Of a DNA stretch of 13,358 bases, positions 6,221 through 13,202 are shown one piece after another (position 1 is the first letter of the stretch; each line of letters begins with the position of its first letter). Made by a program: the position numbers and the translations under genes. The notes beneath the pieces are model-generated. The model saw nothing but the letters and a program-made list of their open reading frames with translations. It was not told the DNA's origin and did not search any database. The stretch spans positions 1 to 13,358 of the forward strand of contig JANLUX010000172.1 of the NCBI GenBank assembly GCA_031363705.1. Reading direction: 5' to 3'. The DNA is from JANLUX01 sp031363705. Its GTDB lineage: Bacteria > Bacteroidota > Bacteroidia > AKYH767-A > OLB10.

Positions 6221-6877
6221 TCATAACTTTTCAACCAATAACCTTTCACAAACTGTGTGACTCAATGTTTCTGCCAGTCTTTTATCATAAGTAACAATCA
6301 TCGTGTTATCAAATGGCTCAATGGATTTTATTTTGAGTTTTAAACCCAATCGAAGCTCACGGCTGTTTAAAAATTTGAGAAACTCAACGGATGTATTTAT
6401 TGCAGCTGCCAGCTTTATTGTTTCACCTGCTTTGCATTCACTCAGCTTATTATAATGCTTCCATTCCATCTTACCATTCTTATCAGGGATGGGCGAACCA
6501 TGAGGGTCTAACTTAGGATAACCGAGCAATTCATCCATTTTCTCAAAAAAAACTGGTGATTGAATATGCTCCACCTGTTCTGCTATATGATGAACATCTT
6601 CCCAGCCAATACCCATCTTCTGCACCAGGAACATTTCGGTAAGACGATGTTTGCGAATGATATCAACAGCCTGTTTCTTTCCTTTTTCGGTGAGGCGTAA
6701 GGGTTTATAACTTTCATAATGCACTAATTTCTTTTTCGCCAGCTTTTTCATCATGCTGGTAACAGTAGGCATCTTTATCTCCAACTGTTTCGAAAGTTCA
6801 TTCACATTCACTTCTCCTGATTTGCCTGATAAGTTAAACAACGACTTCAGGTAATTTTCTTCAATTAATGAATTCAT
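6221..6877 (-). CDS. DtxR/MntR-family metal-dependent transcriptional repressor
   Basis: The protein has 218 residues with start ATG 6877. A perfect -7 box lies just upstream of this start and inside the 18-codon-longer reading, so the shorter form is preferred. Domains: winged helix-turn-helix (about 1-65, with recognition helix M36-P-T-V-T-S-M-M-K-K-L), metal-binding/dimerisation domain (about 66-135) and an FeoA-like SH3 domain (about 146-218). Metal ligands align with H77, E81, H97, E100, E103 and H104. Glutamate at 100, where DtxR has cysteine, resembles MntR. However, the MntR ligands D8 and E11 are N8 and K11 here, so Mn versus Fe cannot be decided. When metal-loaded it should repress. 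The divergent di-haem/Rieske/porin operon is the obvious candidate target. Confidence 0.88.
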   Translation of the reverse strand: MNSLIEENYLKSLFNLSGKSGEVNVNELSKQLEIKMPTVTSMMKKLAKKKLVHYESYKPLRLTEKGKKQAVDIIRKHRLTEMFLVQKMGIGWEDVHHIAEQVEHIQSPVFFEKMDELLGYPKLDPHGSPIPDKNGKMEWKHYNKLSECKAGETIKLAAAINTSVEFLKFLNSRELRLGLKLKIKSIEPFDNTMIVTYDKRLAETLSHTVCERLLVEKL

Positions 6878-6882
6878 GGTTG

Positions 6883-6890
6883 CAAATGTA
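6883..6890 (-). promoter_or_regulatory. -7 box of the metalloregulator gene
   Basis: On the minus strand TACATTTG perfectly matches TAnnTTTG and lies 5 bases before the ATG at 6877. No clear -33 TTTG was found. The leader would be extremely short. Confidence 0.5.
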
Positions 6891-6917
6891 GAAATTGAAG
6901 CAGAACCATTAAACGTT

Positions 6918-6975
6918 TTTTGCAATGTCAATCAAATAATTTTGTTTTATTAATCTAACTTTATACTTTTGCAAT
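6918..6975 (+). repeat. Direct repeat TTTTGCAAT in the divergent control region
   Basis: TTTTGCAAT occurs at 6918-6926 and again at 6967-6975, 49 bases apart. The second copy overlaps the -7 box of the di-haem operon. It could be a regulator half-site or simply the promoter's TTTTG context. No clear DtxR-type palindrome was seen in 6891-6992. Confidence 0.3.
6941..6971 (+). promoter_or_regulatory. Promoter of the di-haem/Rieske/porin operon
   Basis: TTTG (6941-6944), a 19-base spacer and TACTTTTG (6964-6971) match the Bacteroidota consensus TTTG-N19-TAnnTTTG exactly. The ATG at 6993 is about 21 bases downstream. It is the best promoter in the window. Confidence 0.8.
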
Positions 6976-6992
6976 CAAAACTAAATTAAGCC

Positions 6993-8198
6993 ATGCAGAT
7001 AAAATCAACTCATAAGGCAATAAGCATCATTATGCTTATTGTGATAACATTGATGGCTTGCGAAAAATTAACCCCTGCAATTCGGGAAGATGATGAGCTA
7101 TTGGATGGTCCTGTTGATGGACTTAACAATTCACAATCATTGCAGTTTCTGAAAGGAGATATTGCTTTTAACGACCAGGTTTTTACTGCCGAAACAGGAT
7201 TGGGTTCAATCTTCGTAGCAACCAGTTGCGGAAGTTGCCACGCAGGTGACGGCAAGGGACATCCCTTCACAACGCTTACCCGTTTCGGGCAAACCGATAG
7301 TACAGGAAATCATTTCTTAAATCAAGGCGGACCGCAATTGCAGAACAGAGCTTTGCCAGGTTTTATGCCTGAACAAATTCCTTTTGGTGCAACATTTTCA
7401 AAATTCACTCCTCCTGCCAACACCGGTTTAGGATTTATTGAATTGGTTTCTGATGCCGACATTCTTGCAATGGCTGATCCGAATGATGTAAATGGTGATG
7501 GAATTTCAGGAGTTCCGAATTGGAAAATTGTTCCATCTTATCTTATCCATCACCCTAATGCTATTTCACAAGGCGGAAAATACATTTGCCGGTTTGGAAA
7601 GAAGGCAGGAGCTTATAATTTGCTTCATCAAACTGTGAATGCCTATAACCAGGATATTGGAATAACTTCTGTGTATGAGCCTTATGATGTTTTTAGCGGA
7701 CTTGAAACTGATCCTGAAGTATCAACACAAATATTAAATGATGTGGTTTTTTACCTGCAAACATTAAAGGCTCCAATACAACGGAATCAAAATGATCAGG
7801 TCGTTATTAATGGCAAAAATATTTTTATTCAAACGGGCTGCGAAAGTTGCCATAAGCAAACTTTGAAGACAGGTTATTCACCGGTGGATGCACTTTCGTT
7901 CAAAGAGTTTCATCCATATACTGATTTGTTATTGCATGATATGGGTCCGGGATTAGATGATGGTTACACAGAAGGTAATGCAAAAACTTCAGAGTGGCGT
8001 ACTCCCCCGCTTTGGGGCTTGGGGCTGTCAACCAATTCGCAAGGAGGAAAATATTTCTTACTGCACGATGGCAGGGCACACAGCATTGAAGAGGCTATTC
8101 AAATGCACGGTGGCGAAGCGACAACAAGTAAAAATAGATTCAACCAGCTTTTACAAACTGAGAAAGACGCAATGATAAAATTTCTTGAATCACTTTAA
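6993..8198 (+). CDS. Di-haem oxidoreductase family lipoprotein (DHOR, DUF1111/COG3488-like)
   Basis: This 401-residue protein has a lipoprotein signal peptide with lipobox L-M-A-C23, so it should be a lipid-anchored envelope protein. Two c-type haem motifs are visible: C79-G-S-C82-H83 and C283-E-S-C286-H287. Family blocks include Y309-T-D-L-L-L-H-D-M-G-P-G, E334-W-R-T-P-P-L-W-G-L and L357-H-D-G-R-A-H, then H372-G-G-E-A. D165-x-N-x-D-G is a possible calcium loop. The family is distantly related to MauG and di-haem peroxidases and was once called thiol oxidoreductase; its substrate is generally not known. It is the first gene of an operon, 3 bases before the Rieske gene, divergent from the metalloregulator. 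Haem attachment would need the Ccm pathway. Confidence 0.87.
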   Translation: MQIKSTHKAISIIMLIVITLMACEKLTPAIREDDELLDGPVDGLNNSQSLQFLKGDIAFNDQVFTAETGLGSIFVATSCGSCHAGDGKGHPFTTLTRFGQTDSTGNHFLNQGGPQLQNRALPGFMPEQIPFGATFSKFTPPANTGLGFIELVSDADILAMADPNDVNGDGISGVPNWKIVPSYLIHHPNAISQGGKYICRFGKKAGAYNLLHQTVNAYNQDIGITSVYEPYDVFSGLETDPEVSTQILNDVVFYLQTLKAPIQRNQNDQVVINGKNIFIQTGCESCHKQTLKTGYSPVDALSFKEFHPYTDLLLHDMGPGLDDGYTEGNAKTSEWRTPPLWGLGLSTNSQGGKYFLLHDGRAHSIEEAIQMHGGEATTSKNRFNQLLQTEKDAMIKFLESL

Positions 8199-8201
8199 TG
8201 T

Positions 8202-8642
8202 ATGTTACGAAAAGATTTTATTAAAACATGCTGCATTGCCTGTGTAGGCGGTACCGCAATAGCAGGTATTTTACAAAGTTGCGGAAGCACAAATTACTTC
8301 GCCCAGACAAATTTTGTTAAAAATCAAATCGTAATTAAAAAAACAGAGTTTATAAAAACTGCTAAGGGAAAATCAAGACTTCGAAAGTATGTGCTCGTAA
8401 AAATTGATAAATTAAATTTCCCTGTTTGTGTTTATAAAATCAATGAAGAAAATTATTCCGCCTTACTGATGGAATGTACGCATAAGGGATGCGAATTACA
8501 ACCCAATGGAAATTATCTTGTTTGTCCTTGTCATGGAAGTGAGTTTACTAACCTGGGGCTAGTACAAAATCCTCCTGCAGAGGAAAACTTAAAAACTTAT
8601 GAAACGACAACCGACAATGACAACATTTATATTCAACTATAA
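8202..8642 (+). CDS. Rieske [2Fe-2S] protein, exported, probable Tat-dependent lipoprotein
   Basis: The 146-residue protein carries both Rieske boxes: C92-T-H94-K-G-C97 and C108-P-C110-H111-G-S. C92, H94, C108 and H111 should bind the cluster. C97 and C110 should form the disulfide typical of high-potential bc-type Rieske centres. The N-terminus M-L-R-K-D-F-I-K resembles a twin-arginine motif with the second Arg replaced by Lys. The hydrophobic stretch that follows ends in L-Q-S-C27, a loose lipobox. C10, C11 and C14 lie inside the signal. No quinol-cytochrome c reductase genes are near, so it is probably an electron carrier for the di-haem protein rather than part of a bc complex. That partnership is inferred from the 3-base gap and shared operon. 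Confidence 0.85.
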   Translation: MLRKDFIKTCCIACVGGTAIAGILQSCGSTNYFAQTNFVKNQIVIKKTEFIKTAKGKSRLRKYVLVKIDKLNFPVCVYKINEENYSALLMECTHKGCELQPNGNYLVCPCHGSEFTNLGLVQNPPAEENLKTYETTTDNDNIYIQL

Positions 8643-9864
8643 AAATTTCACATTAATATTTTTTTTCATTTGCATTTTTATATCATCAAATGCACAACTT
8701 GATAGCACCATTTTAAAACGAACACTTACTGACTCTTCCGTGCAAAAATTAAACATGGATGCAGTTTATAACCGTCCTTTTCTTTCTGGTGGAAAATTTC
8801 CTGTAGCTATTGGAGGATATTTAGAGGCAAACACTCAGTATGCAGCCACTGATGGTATTTCTGATGGCTTTTCATTTCAGTTTCGCAGACTATCCATTTT
8901 TCTTTCATCAACCATAGCAAGGAAAATAAAATTCCTTTCGGAGATTGAATTTGAAGATGGAGCAAAAGAAATAAATCTTGAATATGCTTCTATTGATATT
9001 GAGTTTCATCCTCTGTTAAATTTGAGAGGAGGAATAATTTTAAATCCCATTGGTTCATTCAATCAGAATCATGATGGCCCGAAATGGGATTTTATTGACC
9101 GGCCCATTTCCTCAACTACAATTATTCCTTCTACACTCTCAAATGCAGGGTTTGGTTTACATGGAAAATACTTTTCACACCACTTGATAATAGGTTATGA
9201 AGCATTTCTTACCAATGGTTTTGATGACAAGATAATTTCAAATTCTGATAACCGGACGTCTCTGGCAGCTGGAAAATCAGATCCGGAAAAGTTTGAAGAA
9301 AGCAACAGCGGTTTGCCTATGTTCACAGGAAAAATTGCTCTTCGCAACCGGCAAGCAGGTGAGCTTGGATTTTCTTACATGACAGGGGTTTATAATCACT
9401 GGCAGGAAGATGGATTGGTATTGGATAAAAAAAGAAATGTAAGTGTTGTTGCTGTTGATTTCAGTACATCGCAAGTAAAAAACAGGTTAAACATTACTGC
9501 CGAAGTAGCAAAAGTTTTTGTTGATGTACCGGAAACTTACAGCCAGGCTTTCGGATCGCAACAGTTTGGCGGATTCATTGATTTTGTTGGAACAATCATT
9601 CAACAAAAAATGCTGGGATGGGATAATGCAAAGCTTAATTTGGTTTTGCGTTGTGAATATGCAGATTATAATAAAGGTAAGTTTAAAGAAACAAATGGAA
9701 ACATAGCAGATGATATTTGGGCAATTGTTCCAGGTATTTCATTCAGACCAGTTGGTTCTACTGTTTTGCGTTTTAATTACCGCTATCAGGAGCAAAGAGA
9801 TTTATTGGGTAATCCCGCTGCTAAAACTGGAGTTATTCAATTCGGATTTTCTTCGTATTTCTAA
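8599..9864 (+). CDS. Outer-membrane beta-barrel protein (porin-like)
   Basis: This 421-residue protein overlaps the Rieske gene by 44 bases. A second ATG at 8617 is also possible and keeps the signal peptide. The signal peptide ends near N31-A-Q33. The mature protein has alternating strands, including F-P-V-A-I-G-G-Y-L-E-A-N (about 69-80) and F-S-F-Q-F-R-R-L-S-I-F (about 91-101), and ends in Q-F-G-F-S-S-Y-F. A terminal phenylalanine preceded by alternating aromatic and hydrophobic residues is the outer-membrane barrel signature. The layout recalls OprO/OprP-like porins, but substrate choice cannot be read. It is the last gene of the operon with the di-haem and Rieske proteins and may let their substrate in or product out. 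No terminator is visible after it. Confidence 0.78.
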   Translation: MKRQPTMTTFIFNYKNFTLIFFFICIFISSNAQLDSTILKRTLTDSSVQKLNMDAVYNRPFLSGGKFPVAIGGYLEANTQYAATDGISDGFSFQFRRLSIFLSSTIARKIKFLSEIEFEDGAKEINLEYASIDIEFHPLLNLRGGIILNPIGSFNQNHDGPKWDFIDRPISSTTIIPSTLSNAGFGLHGKYFSHHLIIGYEAFLTNGFDDKIISNSDNRTSLAAGKSDPEKFEESNSGLPMFTGKIALRNRQAGELGFSYMTGVYNHWQEDGLVLDKKRNVSVVAVDFSTSQVKNRLNITAEVAKVFVDVPETYSQAFGSQQFGGFIDFVGTIIQQKMLGWDNAKLNLVLRCEYADYNKGKFKETNGNIADDIWAIVPGISFRPVGSTVLRFNYRYQEQRDLLGNPAAKTGVIQFGFSSYF

Positions 9865-9891
9865 TATTGTGAAAAGAAGAAATTAAATAGC

Positions 9892-10077
9892 TCAGTATCC
9901 AAAAATCTCCTGCAATTCTAATTCAGTTACCTGTCCCACCTTGCCAAGTGTGTCGAGCTCGATCTTATCACGGTTACCCAATACCATAATATTATAGTTA
10001 TTTTCACGTCTGGTTGGTGTTCTTTTTTTCCACCAACCAGTAACAACTTTTTCATGCATTGCAGATGTTAATTTCAT
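9892..10077 (-). pseudogene. Short reading frame, possible remnant of an M16-type peptidase gene
   Basis: This 61-codon minus-strand frame follows the stop of the T9SS gene at 10081 by 3 bases. Its last part, N-Y-N-I-M-V-L-G-N-R-D-K-I and then L-G-K-V-G-Q-V-T-E-L through E-I-F-G-Y, reads like the C-terminal end of an M16 (insulinase-like) zinc peptidase, which often closes with a 'VVGxxxKI...LGKV..L.L.DIFG' pattern. The first 25 codons look unrelated and include a perfect inverted repeat. I recall this pattern without a search, so the family link is tentative. It may instead be a small gene coupled to the one upstream, or non-coding. Confidence 0.35.
10010..10040. repeat. Perfect 10-bp inverted repeat with T-rich loop
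   Basis: CTGGTTGGTG (10010-10019) and CACCAACCAG (10031-10040) are perfect inverted copies around TTCTTTTTTTC. No T run follows the stem on either strand, so it is not a classical terminator. It lies about 40 bases after the stop of the T9SS gene. It could stabilise that mRNA's 3' end or mark an old recombination joint. Confidence 0.7.
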
Positions 10078-10080
10078 TCC

Positions 10081-11607
10081 TCATTCCCTCACCATCTTCT
10101 TCACCAGCATTTCTTTTTCAGTTCTCAAACTCACAATATACAATCCTTTAGCATAGCCACTCATATCCAGATCATAAGTATAATATCCATTGTAAACATC
10201 CCTTTTGGTTTTAAAAGTAAGTTGCCCTGTTACATTATAAACCAGCAACTCTACCTGCTTACCTTTAAGGTGCTGTGCATTAATAAAAGCTGTTTGCCAT
10301 GTTGGATGATAAAAAATAGTAAGTGTACTATTAGTAGTTGTAACAGATGGTGAATTAACGCTTACTGTTAAGCTATCACAAATACTCCCTTGCACAGCAC
10401 CCAAATCATAATTTGGATTATTAGGCAAGCCTGCATAAGTTCGCTTACCTCCGAGATAAAATGAGAACGGTTGATAGTTACATGCAGAACCTAAACTATC
10501 CGGAGTATTAATAACGCTTAAATTTTCATTAACATAATTTCTCACGGTATCGGGATAAGGATAACAATAAGGCTGTGGACTATTGCATAAATACCAGCGC
10601 GAAAAATAAATTTTATTGTCAGGGGCCAGACGCACCGCTCCAGTGCTGATATTATTCGTTGGCCAGATATCTAATGTATCAATTGATGCTGGAATGTTTA
10701 CTGCGGTTAAATCTATTTGTAATAAGTACATTGTATTTATTCCAGGAAAATCATCTGTTGATACGTAAAATACATTTCCGCTTGCGGAATACGCTCCTTC
10801 CCAAAACAAACGATTGAAATTGCCTGATTGCTGAGGAAATATGTTTCGATTTAGTGTAATTGAACCACTGCAACGATCAAAGTCAAATTCAGACATATAT
10901 CCACCAATATTTATCTGCATAAATTTATCGCCCGAAGGATGCCAGATTATTTTTTGAACATCAGCATCTCTTGCATCATTAAAATCCTGAACAATGGGAC
11001 TATATATGCTATCATGTGTTACGAGATATACAAAAAAGCGATTATACATATTAGGAGGACTTGTTGCGGAATATTTACTGATTACCCACCAATCTCTGCC
11101 ATTGCCATGTTTAATTACTGTTAAACAATCACCAGGGCGAAAGTTATTCAGTTGAATATTTTTTTGTACTACCGCACCACGCCCGCTATCCTGTGTCATG
11201 TCAACTAATGAATAATATAAACCATAAGTGGTAAGTACTCCTAAATGAAACACATAATATTTATCTAATGCCGGAAAAGGAGCAATTACGATTTGGTTAT
11301 ATAGATCGCCTCCGGTCAGTCTGCTTCCATTAACCATTGTATCATTTAAAGCATTAAAAATAAAGGTGGCACTATCATCGGTGCCAGCAAGATTCCAGCT
11401 ATATAAAAGTAAATTTCCATTGGTATCTGAAATGGAAGCACAACTTCCCCGCCCATTCATTTCTGAATTGATAGGAATCGGAGAGGTTAAATTATTAATG
11501 CTTATACCTGCAGAATCACCAAAAATCCATACGGAATTTCTATTCTGAGAAAAACAAAATGAAGATACAGTTATAAGAATAATGTAAAGATGTTTGCTCA
11601 TTTGCAT
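10081..11607 (-). CDS. T9SS-sorted beta-propeller-like secreted protein, copy 1
   Basis: The protein has 508 residues with start 11607. A second ATG at 11601 (MSKHLYI) keeps the signal peptide and is equally likely. The signal is cleaved after F-C-F-S, before Q. The body opens with V-W-I-F-G-D-S-A-G-I and G-R-G-S-C-A-S-I-S-D-T-N-G-N-L-L-L-Y, a pattern common in large Bacteroidota secreted proteins thought to form a beta-propeller. Residues from about 421 form a sorting domain ending L-Y-I-V-S-L-R-T-E-K and M-V-R-E. This tail differs from that of the next copy, although the bodies are nearly the same. It is probably exported to or beyond the cell surface. Function is unknown. A hairpin terminator lies upstream of its start. 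Confidence 0.78.
   Translation of the reverse strand: MQMSKHLYIILITVSSFCFSQNRNSVWIFGDSAGISINNLTSPIPINSEMNGRGSCASISDTNGNLLLYSWNLAGTDDSATFIFNALNDTMVNGSRLTGGDLYNQIVIAPFPALDKYYVFHLGVLTTYGLYYSLVDMTQDSGRGAVVQKNIQLNNFRPGDCLTVIKHGNGRDWWVISKYSATSPPNMYNRFFVYLVTHDSIYSPIVQDFNDARDADVQKIIWHPSGDKFMQINIGGYMSEFDFDRCSGSITLNRNIFPQQSGNFNRLFWEGAYSASGNVFYVSTDDFPGINTMYLLQIDLTAVNIPASIDTLDIWPTNNISTGAVRLAPDNKIYFSRWYLCNSPQPYCYPYPDTVRNYVNENLSVINTPDSLGSACNYQPFSFYLGGKRTYAGLPNNPNYDLGAVQGSICDSLTVSVNSPSVTTTNSTLTIFYHPTWQTAFINAQHLKGKQVELLVYNVTGQLTFKTKRDVYNGYYTYDLDMSGYAKGLYIVSLRTEKEMLVKKMVRE
10604..10665 (-). repeat. 62-base block nearly identical to 12166-12227
   Basis: Aligned by eye, 60 of 62 bases match between 10604-10665 and 12166-12227. 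Both lie in the shared body (W-P-T-N-N-I-S-T-G-A-V-R-L-A-P-D-N-K-I-Y). Even third-codon positions are conserved, unlike neighbouring parts of the two genes, so a recent duplication or gene conversion is suggested. Confidence 0.75.
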
Positions 11608-11615
11608 TACTTAAT

Positions 11616-11646
11616 AAAATAGGTGTGGCAAAGCCACACCTATTTT
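11616..11646 (-). terminator. Intrinsic terminator between T9SS copies 2 and 1
   Basis: AAAATAGGTGTGGC (11616-11629) pairs perfectly over 14 bp with GCCACACCTATTTT (11633-11646), with a 3-base loop and T-rich ends on both strands. On the minus strand it follows the copy 2 stop at 11655 by 8 bases, so copy 1 likely needs its own promoter or read-through. Confidence 0.85.
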
Positions 11647-11654
11647 TATATTAT

Positions 11655-13151
11655 CTAACGGTTAATAATTAATTTGCCTTTATCTGCTACACTTCCATTA
11701 ATTGTTGTTAGATAATAATATATACCAGGTGTTAATGATTGAATATTAATTGTTGTGTTCACATTTAGTAATTGCTGATGAATGATTATTTCTCCCAATG
11801 CATTTTGAATAAACAACTCTTCCTTACCTGATTTGTTGAATTGACACAAATAATTAATAACTGAAGAACCAGGGTTAGGATATAATTTACAAAAACCAAA
11901 TGGAGGATTAGGTACTTCTCCTACTGATACTGTTAAACTATCACACACACTCCCGACCACAGCACCCAAATCATAATTTGGATTGTTAGGTAATCCTGCA
12001 TACGTTCTTTTCCCTCCAAGATAAAAACTAAAAGGTTGATAGTTACATGCAGAACCTAAACTATCTGGTGAGTTAATTACACTCAAATTTTCATTTACAT
12101 AATTTCTAACACTATCTGGGTAAGGATAGCAATATGGAGAAATATTGCAGAGATACCATCGAGAGAAATAAATTTTATTGTCAGGGGCAAGACGCACCGC
12201 ACCAGTGCTGATATTATTCGTTGGCCAAGTTTCTAATGTATCAATGGAAGCTATAACATTAGTATCTGTTAAATCCAGTTGAAATAAATACATCGTGTCA
12301 GTAATTCCAGGAAAATCGTCAGTTGAAACGTAAAATACATTACCATTTGGTGAATATGCACCTTCATTAAAGAGGCGATCATAATTCCCCGCTTGCTGAG
12401 GTAGAATATTTCTTATCATGGTAATACTACCGCTGCATCTATCAAAGCCAAACTCTGACATGTAACCACCGATATTAATAAGCATAAATTTATCGGATGT
12501 TGGATGCCATATTATTCTTTGGAAATCAGCATCTCTTGCATCATTAAAATCCTGTATAATGGGAGTATATATGCTGTCAGAGGTTACCAAATAAACAAAA
12601 AAACGATTGTTTTGGTTAGGAGGACTTGTTGACGAATATTTAGTTATCAGCCACCAATCCCTGCCATTACCATGTTTTACAGCGGTTACACAATCACCAA
12701 TAATATTTGCATCTACTAAAATATTTTTTTGTGATACTATACCGAGTCCATTATTCGAATCAGGATAAATAATATTATAGTATAGCTTACGCGTTGCAGT
12801 TCTGCAAAAAAGATAATATTTATTATTGGCTTTTGGAAATCGAATTAATGACATCCCATTGTAAAAGCCATCTCCCAATATATTGCTTGAATTAGATACC
12901 GTATCATTTAAATCATTAAAAATCATTGTTTGACCAAGATAATTAAATCCAGAATAAAGAAGTAAATTAGAATTGGAATCGGCAATTGATACACAACTTC
13001 CTCGCCCATCAAAACCTGATGAAAAAGACATGGGATTACTTGTATTGCTAAAATCAACACCTGCACTATCCCCAAAGCACCAAATTAAGTTACTGGTTTG
13101 AGAAAATGACAAGCAAGGGATAAACAAAGCAAGGAATACAATATTTTTCAT
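11655..13151 (-). CDS. T9SS-sorted beta-propeller-like secreted protein, copy 2
   Basis: The protein has 498 residues, with a signal peptide cleaved after S-F-S, before Q. The first about 130 residues are related to copy 1 but visibly diverged. From about N-R-F-F-V-Y-L-V-T to C-D-S-L-T-V-S-V (about 183-410) most residues are identical to copy 1. The sorting domain starts at F420-C-K-L-Y-P-N-P-G and ends G-K-L-I-I-N-R, a typical type A domain with the Y-P-N-P motif. It resembles the tail of the third copy and not that of copy 1. It is probably secreted or attached to the surface. Role unknown. Terminators flank it on both sides. Confidence 0.82.
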   Translation of the reverse strand: MKNIVFLALFIPCLSFSQTSNLIWCFGDSAGVDFSNTSNPMSFSSGFDGRGSCVSIADSNSNLLLYSGFNYLGQTMIFNDLNDTVSNSSNILGDGFYNGMSLIRFPKANNKYYLFCRTATRKLYYNIIYPDSNNGLGIVSQKNILVDANIIGDCVTAVKHGNGRDWWLITKYSSTSPPNQNNRFFVYLVTSDSIYTPIIQDFNDARDADFQRIIWHPTSDKFMLINIGGYMSEFGFDRCSGSITMIRNILPQQAGNYDRLFNEGAYSPNGNVFYVSTDDFPGITDTMYLFQLDLTDTNVIASIDTLETWPTNNISTGAVRLAPDNKIYFSRWYLCNISPYCYPYPDSVRNYVNENLSVINSPDSLGSACNYQPFSFYLGGKRTYAGLPNNPNYDLGAVVGSVCDSLTVSVGEVPNPPFGFCKLYPNPGSSVINYLCQFNKSGKEELFIQNALGEIIIHQQLLNVNTTINIQSLTPGIYYYLTTINGSVADKGKLIINR

Positions 13152-13165
13152 CAGATTTAATTTGC

Positions 13166-13194
13166 AAAAGGGCGCGGTTGTTCAGCGCCCTTTT
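13166..13194. terminator. Intrinsic terminator between T9SS copies 3 and 2
   Basis: AAAAGGGCGC (13166-13175) pairs perfectly with GCGCCCTTTT (13185-13194) around a 9-base loop. Seven T follow on the + strand and four on the minus strand. Its position after the copy 3 stop (13203) suggests it ends that minus-strand gene. Confidence 0.8.
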
Positions 13195-13202
13195 TTTATT
13201 GT

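Noticed and set aside
6878..6931. Longer N-terminus for the metalloregulator
   Set aside because: The family start matches ATG 6877, and the promoter -7 box lies inside the extension.
7010..7270. Minus-strand frame over the di-haem protein gene
   Set aside because: It is a shadow of a strongly supported coding region.
7957..8175. + strand frame in another phase within the di-haem gene
   Set aside because: It lies inside conserved family blocks of the real frame.
9277..9706. Two frames (one on each strand) within the barrel gene
   Set aside because: Both overlap the barrel coding sequence and show no signal peptide or motif.
10939..11548. + strand frames opposite T9SS copy 1
   Set aside because: They are shadows of the coding strand, without features of their own.
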